This document shows positions 57,236-64,000 of a DNA stretch of 64,000 nucleotides, piece by piece; position 1 is the first letter of the stretch; the number at the start of each line of letters is the position of its first letter. This DNA comes from Coprinopsis marcescibilis (lineage: Eukaryota > Basidiomycota > Agaricomycetes > Agaricales > Psathyrellaceae): the NCBI GenBank assembly GCA_004369085.1, contig ML210157.1, positions 253,057 to 317,056 of the forward strand, written 5' to 3'. A program made the position numbers and the translations under genes. Below the pieces are notes generated by a model. It was not told the DNA's origin. It did not search any database and worked only from the letters and a program-made list of their open reading frames with translations.

Positions 57236-58338
57236 ACTGCAGGGGTTGCGAATGGGTGCTCTGAAATTTTGCATATGGGAGGAGGGAGGCAGGGACCGGG
57301 GATGGTGTAAACTCGGGATTAATGTTTGTTTATGATGCTAATGACAATGATGTAGTTGCTTCGCTCTGACGCCAGAGAGGATGTGACTCAATAAGATCAA
57401 GTTGCAAGTTCACTATCGCAGAGAACAACTTGAAGGGGTTTCGACAGTGGGACCGTCAGGTTGCGGACCCTAAATGTCGGCGACCTGGCGGGAGATTATG
57501 CGGTGTGCGCTCGGCACCGGAGGCATACGTGAAAGAGGAGTAAGTAGCGAGCTGCAGGGAATTTGGTAAGGCTCGCAATCAGCCGTTGCGTCCGAGTCTT
57601 GTTTGCTTCGCACAGGTCAGGTTAAACTCTGATCTAGGAATATGTGCAGTCCACAAGGTTTGCCGAGCTTCATTCAGCCTTGAGCCTTCTAAATCGGCAG
57701 CGCTGAACACAGCTTGCATCAAGTCCCAATCCAAATCTCTTAAATGACTGCAAATCCGACCGGATTAAAGATGTAGTCCGACTTGGTGATAATAAGAGCA
57801 AACGTGGTACGTCCTACCAGGTTATTTACCGAAGAATCCCATTCAGAAGATCCTGGACTTAGGGGAACTATGCATTATGCAAACCGCATTGCGCAAGCGG
57901 GTTAATAGGGTTCCGAAAAGCTGTTAGGGTGGGCTTTCTGAAGTACTAACTGTCATCTGGAAATGGCGGTGCTGGCTTCAAGTCATCGACACACTGTGTC
58001 CGGCTTTAGGAAAAAAGCGAACTCGAACGTAAGTCACAGTGCCTTCTCCATGCTGATTGAGCCAATCATCAGGGGGAGAAGGCCGCCCGCTGTCGGATGG
58101 AGTCATCGAGTGGACCGAAACGTAAGTTTTGAAAGGCGACTCAGAAACTAGAGTAATACGAGACAATGAAGCCGCCCTCAATCCGCTCAGTGCCTCCAAT
58201 GGAACCTTCTGTCCTCCGTGAGTGGCCTTAGCTACCGTTCATTAATTTCCCGTGTCCTCGCTGGCTGCTGGCATATAAAGTGTGGCCAGCGGGCATTCAG
58301 AATCCCCATCTCACTCAGCCGCATAATTCATTCAAAGC
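57236..58338. promoter_or_regulatory. Intergenic with TATA box of peroxidase 2
   Basis: TATAAA at 58274-58279 is 65 bp before the ATG at 58339. The rest shows no gene. Short ORFs at 57963-58151 are unsupported. Confidence 0.5.
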
Positions 58339-59427
58339 ATGGGTATCCTCCAGCTTTTCGGCAAGCTCGCCAACGGTGCCTATGTTGCGGCATGGGACAC
58401 CTCCCTGACCCTCGCCAACACTCTGAGCTCCAGTAGGAAGCCCGGTCAAGTCACACCTGCGGGATGCCCCGGCGCAGGAGGCCAATGGCCTGAGTATATC
58501 TCCCCAAAGGAGGGCGACAGTCGCTGCTCATGTCCCGCTTTGAACGCGCTGGCAAACCACGGTAAATCCTCTCCCTCAATGCTGTCCTCTGCTTTCCGCT
58601 GATCATATCCAATTATGTAGGCATCATACCACGCGATGGCAAGAACATAAAATTCACAGAACTAGGCGAAAGAATCCGGGAAACGTACAACTTCGGAGGC
58701 ACCTTCTGCTACTTTGTCCCCAACCATGCCGCCGGCTTGCTGAACAAGAACTACGCAACGGACACGTTCGATCTCGCCGAGATCGACCTGCACAACGGGA
58801 TTGAGCACGACGCGTCCTTGCTCCGTAAGTTAACACGCATTTCTCCCTCCTCATTAGGATTTCGACAGCGAGATCTGACGTCTAACATACAGGAGAGGAT
58901 TCCGCACTTGTTCCCGACCAATCCAAGCCTCACATTCCCTTCATCCGAGAGCTGCTGGATTCTGCAACCGGAAAAGACGCGAACGGCAAGCCTATTTTGA
59001 CGATCGAAGACATCTCGAGGTTCTCTGCCAAGCGTCGCGTCGAAGCACGCGAAACCAACCCCGACTTCACTCTGGACAGGGCCCACAAGACCTTTGGAAG
59101 CACCAAGTACGTCGCCCGCCCGCCCCAGGGTCATGGGACCCTCCCTATTCCGATGTTTATCAAACAGCCCCCCTAACTGTCACTTTGCCTCCTCTACATA
59201 GTGCTTCGACTCTATTGGTGGCCTTCGGTGGACGTGTCGATGATCTGGAGACATTTTTGATCGAAGAGCGTTTTCCAGAAGGATGGGAGTCCAGGATTCT
59301 CTCACCGATGGGAATGACATTCATCACCTTCAATATCACCATCCTCAAGGTGGAGAGGGGGATCGATGAGGACAAGTACATTGCGGAGAGGAAGGCTGCT
59401 GCTGAGGCGAATGTCGAGGCTTCCTGA
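58339..59427 (+). CDS. Heme-thiolate peroxidase, copy 2
   Basis: Four exons (58339-58561, 58621-58824, 58893-59106, 59202-59427) give 288 aa. Exons 2 and 3 are 204 and 214 nt, identical to those of copy 1. Heme-ligand motif GDSRCSCPALNALANHGIIP and distal GIEHDASL are intact. No signal peptide is visible (MGILQLFGKLANGAYVAAWD). Differences from copy 1 concentrate in the first 40 residues and the C-terminal tail, which lacks the Ala/Pro/Thr extension. Family activity is oxidative with H2O2. Intracellular location is inferred from the missing signal. The pair sits in tandem, each with its own TATA box. Confidence 0.92.
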
Positions 59428-59826
59428 TTGAATGTACAGTACTGCTCCTGATACCAGGCTACGAGCTCTCCTGAATCGACTGCGGTGGGCGCATGATTAC
59501 GGCCAAATAACCATGTTACCTGTACCGTTGTGATAGACCCAACAAGTCAAAGAACCATACCTTGATTCATGAGACACGCGCGCCACTTCATATGTTATAA
59601 CATGTTCCTGTGACCATACGCAATGGGGAATGTTGACAGAAATAAACCCAGTAGCGTCCCTTAATCGACGTTGACCAAGTAGTCCCAGGACTGAATTGGA
59701 GTGCGGGCCCCTGAAGGGAACCAGGAACCACTGTGGAAATGCAGACTTCTTGAATTCTGTACGTTCCAATATACTTGTATTCCATGAGAATCTATATAAA
59801 ATTAGATCTAGCTGTGCGGTGTGCCT
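59428..59826. other. Convergent 3' intergenic region
   Basis: Shared 3' flanks of peroxidase 2 and the minus-strand acyltransferase gene. No gene was seen. Confidence 0.5.
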
Positions 59827-61745
59827 CTAATCGACTTTACGCTTCTTGGACAGTTTATCCCAGAACCAAGCAACAGCACATATTACTGAAGCATAACCAC
59901 TTAGGACCAATAAGGCGGTCCCGGTGGAGGCGTACATGGTTTTCATCGCAAAATTGATCACACCCGTTGACACGTTCGCCTGATGAGAGAAAATAGTTTA
60001 GCCAACGAGTGTTGGGATGTACAAAGGAGACAAAGCTTACCAAAAGAAATATGGAGAGACTGTGTTTGTTAATATCATCCAAGAGCTTAGGCGGGTTGCC
60101 TGCGAGTGTAACATTTACGCGCCGGTATACCGTGGGGGAATGAGGTTCCTTCGTTGGTGTTTTGGGTTTCTTGGTTTTCGGTCCAGGGAAGAAAATCACG
60201 TCGAGAAGGACGATATATGCCAGGACAAAGAAGACGTTGTACGCTGCGACCCACATGATGTAGGGAAGGTTGACCTGAACGATACAAATGAGAAAGGGCA
60301 ACGGGGGCATGATAGGAATAGAAACATACAATCCTCCTGGACATCCCTCCTTCGCTTCCCCAGGTTCCATCCACTTTGAAAAGTTTTGTGAAGCCTAGGA
60401 GCACCCACCAAATAATGGCGTACGAAGCGAGCTCGGTGGCTGTCTTGTCCAACTTCCTCGGTGCCGACAGGTCTAGTTCCGCATCGTATGGTGTATGCAT
60501 TCCATGTTTCGACGACTGTTTGGCCAGGGCCTCCTGCTTGCGACTGAAGTGGTTGGGCGATGGAGGTAGAACGATCGTTCCTGCAGAAAGTCCCAAAAGG
60601 TAAACAGCGAAGTATCCTATGATAGCAACCGCAGTTAGTGATCTGGTAAGTATAGGTAGAGATCGGCATGTTATACCTGTCAAAGAGACCAATCCTTCCT
60701 TGTTCTGGCTAATCAAGGATGTGCTCGGAGCGTTCAGGACGTAGTCCTTGAGACCGTACGACAATGCTAGCTGCTGGCCGAGCGCAACTAGCACTCCAAC
60801 AAGCGAAATAGGAAGATATTGAAACACCGGGTGCAGCATTACTTCGAGGATTGGCAAGAGCGCGAGGGTGATAAAGAAGTTCCAGTGCACTCCATATTCT
60901 GTGACGTGTTCCTAAGACGACCAATAAATGGGGAGAGTTTGCACCGACATGACTGTCAGACCTACCGGGTACTCAGTTCCTTTGACAGAAATGACTCGCC
61001 CTACTCCCAAAAGAATGATAGGTAGGCATTTGCGAGTAACCGTGTACACCTTCTTCCCCCAAGGAGCAGTTAGGTACCTGGGATCCCTGAGCAGAGGCCG
61101 AGCAGCCATCATCCCCTGTGCATACACGAACGAGCCGACACCCAGATCCATCTATACGCGTGGTATTAGATCTGCACCACTGTATTCAGATTTTTACTCA
61201 CCAATGATACCCCAAATGTTTCGCATTTCGCTAGCGACCGCGGAAATATTGGGAAGTCGACAGCGAGAATTGCCAATGTGGTCATGAGCATCATATGGGA
61301 TCTGTATGTCGTGAGCGCCGGCAATGGGGGTATCCGGGAGACCCTGGTATCCTCCTCTGTAGCTGTAGAATCCTGTTTTGATGGTAGTGGTGAAGGTCCT
61401 TCGCGTTTAGGTAGCAGCAGCAGTAGCGACGCCGGAACGATGATTATCGCGTTCAAAAGTATTGGTCGCTCCGCAAAGAGTGTCAACGAGAGTAGTAGGG
61501 GCAGAACCAGTAGTATCCATGACAGAATGAACCCGAACTTCTGAGATTCTGGCAACCTAGTCCTCAATGCCGCGTACAGGAACATTGACGACTGCGGTAC
61601 GGTTCGTCAGAATCTTTGACTCCCTCTCCCCAGACAAGGATTCACGCACCAAGGCCACCGATGAAACGAGGCATACATGTGTAATCGAGGACCCAGTCAT
61701 CCCAGAGACAAAAGCCTCCTTCTCCAACTTATATTTACTGTCCAT
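59827..61745 (-). CDS. GWT1: GPI-anchor inositol acyltransferase Gwt1 (PIG-W)
   Basis: An ER membrane enzyme that acylates the inositol of glucosaminyl-phosphatidylinositol early in GPI-anchor synthesis. Seven exons (61745-61650, 61591-61202, 61151-60966, 60911-60677, 60616-60330, 60274-60041, 59979-59827) give 526 aa with about 12-13 hydrophobic segments. Signatures: YKLEKEAFVSGMTGSSI at the N terminus, MDLGVGSFVYAQGM, EHVTEYGVHWNFFITLALLP, YGLKDYVLNAP, NKEGLVSLTGYFAVYLLG and the C-terminal NVSTGVINFAMKTMYA. All are family hallmarks, including the luminal loop motifs. The protein ends with KKRKVD, a basic ER-retrieval-like tail. Splice phases are fully consistent. Confidence 0.96.
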
Positions 61746-62991
61746 ATTCCCTACTGGTTTGCCATGTCAGTCGAGAGCCGTGGACGAGTCGAAAATGGAC
61801 TCACTGAGAATAGCAAGATGGCGGGATTAAGTTTTGAGAGCTCTAGTATTATTATGCGCTCCAGTATCACGATAAGAGTGAGTCGTGGATCAATCGCATT
61901 GCTGTCGCGAACGATAGTCAAGAGCAAGGTTCGAACAGACGACCGAGCGCGATATCGGCAACCAGTCGGACCGACACATGGTCCGTGCGTTGATTCAGCG
62001 TTTCCTGCACCGACGGCGACCCCTTCGCCTGCCCATGACAGGCATCTCTTTCTATCAAAGCCTCTTTAAAACTCCACTGGCAACCTCTGATAAACAACTC
62101 AGATATAATGTGAGCCATAGGGACTCGGAGGAAATTCGGTCCCAACAACAAATGTTACAACTTTTCGTCCGTCGAAACTAAATGCTTTAATTACGACTCA
62201 CTCCCATCGAACCGACCAGCACCTTCAAGGGCGTTTGTTCTTGCTTTGCTCGGCAGCCTCATATAGATTCTGATAGCTGATTACTTACCAACTCTTGCAG
62301 CAGCTCCAATAAACCATACCCAGATCTGACCTCAAGAGCATGTCAAACGAGTGACATTTTGTACTATGAATAGTCTCCGGCGTTGCTTTCCCGCACACAG
62401 CTCCAAGTCTTGCCTTCTTCTGGAGTTTCAGCAGTACACAGCCCATCTTCCGAGTAACGCCCTTCTGCGTAACCGTGTAAGCTGCACATCGTCAAGCCAC
62501 ATGCCCTGGTTGTGCCCTGCCCTACGACGCCTTGAATTAACGTTGTCATTGGGGCTCTTATATGGTTACAGTCCTACAGACACTCTCCTTCCTCAGTGGG
62601 AAATGGTCCTGATTCCGTTATCTTTTCCCTTACACAACAAAGCTGCTGGGCTTTTCAGTAGCTTAACAACGCCGGCTTGGCTAGGACTCCGCGCTCCCAT
62701 TCATGGCCATCGTCGCAGCAGTGGAGTTCGGCTAGGGCGATGCATCAATTTTCTTTGTGAGTTGACTCCACCGTATTGTCACGGTGAACCTGCGGTCGGA
62801 TTTCATGAATCATTACGCCCTTATAAGGTGGAAACGTCAGCCCCATTGGGCAGACCGAGTACGAAATATCAGGTAGGTCATCTATTGCCTTATGCACAGC
62901 TCCGATCTGACGCAGATATATAAGAATTAGTGAACAACAGGATAAGAAATCATTTGATCCCTCTTTTGACTTGGATAGTCGCCGCACAATT
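61746..62991. promoter_or_regulatory. Bidirectional intergenic region with TATA box of the secreted-protein gene
   Basis: 1.2 kb between divergent genes. TATATAA at 62917-62923 is 69 bp before the ATG at 62992. A 190-codon ORF at 62351-62923 has no family features and overlaps that TATA box, so it was not called. Confidence 0.5.
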
Positions 62992-63675
62992 ATGCTCTCT
63001 TCCACTTCATTCTTTGCTGGTGTCGTTTTGGCCGCACTCACTCTTAACAATGTCGCTTCTGCATCACCGCTAGGCACACGCCCAATTCCCGCATCATCAT
63101 CACCCATTTCCGCTGACCTGTATGTGTTTCCCGTCTATCCACAGTGTATTCAATGACCTATTGTTGTATGTCATTATAGAGAAGCGACTGAAAGTGTGTT
63201 TCAGTTTCCCAATGATGGGACCACCTTCGTTATACCATCCAGCTCTGTAATCGGGTCCGCCTTCCTTCCAGTGCCCTCATCCAGAGGCTGCGGCGGCTCA
63301 GGCTTCCCATCTGGTGGACCCAGACCCACGGCATTCACCAGCTTCGGTGGACCCAGGCCCACAGCACCCTCCGGCTTTGGTGGACCAAGGCCAACGGCAT
63401 TCCCCCCATCCGGCGCTCTTCGACCAAGCAATGTCATTTCCAAAGGAACCCGAACATTGACCTTGACTTCCGTTCCCAGTGGATCCGTAATTTCGTCATT
63501 CCCTGTCGATCCTAGCTGTGAGCCTGAAGTACCCTCGATCAGCACAAGTTTTGGGGGGCCCCGGCCAACGTTCGAACCCAGCGGTTTCAGTTTCTCTGTT
63601 CCACAACCAACTAATTTCCCCAGCGGTTCGGCTTCATTTGACCCAGAGCCCACCGTTTTCGCTGAAGATTTCTAA
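62992..63675 (+). CDS. Secreted low-complexity protein with GGPRPT repeats
   Basis: Two exons (62992-63119, 63180-63675) give 207 aa. Signal peptide about residues 1-24 (LSSTSFFAGVVLAALTLNNV, then ASA cleavage-like site). The mature chain is Ser/Pro/Gly/Thr-rich with four copies of GGPRPT or a close variant, plus related VPQPT and DPEPT units near the C terminus. No transmembrane segment or GPI signal is obvious. Two cysteines (RGCGG, PSCEP) could pair. I do not recognise a family. A wall-associated or effector-like role is possible from composition only. The divergent neighbour is GWT1. Confidence 0.7.
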
Positions 63676-64000
63676 TCTTTGCGGTGCATAGACTTGCTTG
63701 GAGCTACTTTGAGCTGGTATATTCTGGACATTAGTTTGTGTGGACATTTGCGATTTGTGCCCTGCCTTTAGATTAGATTCTACCTAGCGTCGCTTGTAGT
63801 ATTTAAGCGGCACGCATAGACAATTGAAATGCTGGTTATCATTTCTGCGGATCGAAGAACCTTCAATAGGTTGTCAGGGCAGGTTGGTCAGAGACACAAA
63901 CATGACGCTGCCTGTCGTGCGCCATTCATCGATATCTTGTTACATCGTTCGAAATTGTTCATTGTTGATGGGCGCCTAGCATTACCCCCGATCCTACAAC
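63676..64000. other. 3' flank, no gene seen
   Basis: AT-rich sequence after the last stop. No ORF of interest up to the window edge. Confidence 0.5.

Noticed and set aside
62351..62923. 190-codon plus-strand ORF upstream of the secreted protein
   Set aside because: No domain, overlaps the TATA box of the next gene and lacks coding character.

Overview
The window is nuclear DNA from a filamentous basidiomycete, most likely an Agaricomycete (mushroom). The evidence is dense short introns (about 47-75 nt, GT..AG), a class I hydrophobin, two FunK1-family kinases, F-box/LRR proteins, intracellular heme-thiolate peroxidases and chromovirus and hAT transposons. Gene models were built by hand from splice signals, reading phase and family conservation. 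Nearly all spliced models sum to a whole number of codons. No tRNA, rRNA or CRISPR array was seen.

Layout. 1-6.4 kb: a partial SPOUT methyltransferase of the Sfm1 type, two paralogous single-pass membrane proteins and a short F-box protein, all minus strand except the last. 6.4-12.1 kb: a decayed Ty3/gypsy chromovirus with one recognisable LTR. 12.1-21.1 kb: a repeat-rich island holding a complete but inactivated hAT element (13510-17405) with perfect 8-bp target duplications. The hAT sits inside one copy of a dispersed repeat whose uninterrupted second copy lies 1 kb downstream. A 10-N gap in the hAT looks like an unmerged contig overlap.

21-43 kb is mostly housekeeping: a FunK1 kinase, a glutathione transferase, an F-box/LRR protein, mitochondrial ATP synthase gamma, a CAF-1 p60-like histone chaperone, an RG-rich lineage-specific protein, a second FunK1 kinase (opposite strand, same exon plan), a third member of the membrane-protein family, Nup54/Nup57 and ribosomal protein eL27. 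43-50 kb is gene-poor, with one orphan gene and a hydrophobin. 50-64 kb holds an MCT-like MFS transporter, an F-box protein head-to-head with a DUF4743 Nudix hydrolase, a tandem pair of heme-thiolate peroxidases, the GPI-anchor acyltransferase Gwt1 and a small secreted Gly/Pro/Thr-repeat protein.

There is no obvious operon-like or biosynthetic cluster. The most interesting items are the CpG-type mutation pattern (CGA to TGA) in the retroelement, the nested hAT with an internal empty-site control, the three-member membrane-protein family with conserved intron phases, and the altered heme-ligand motif shared by the tandem peroxidases.
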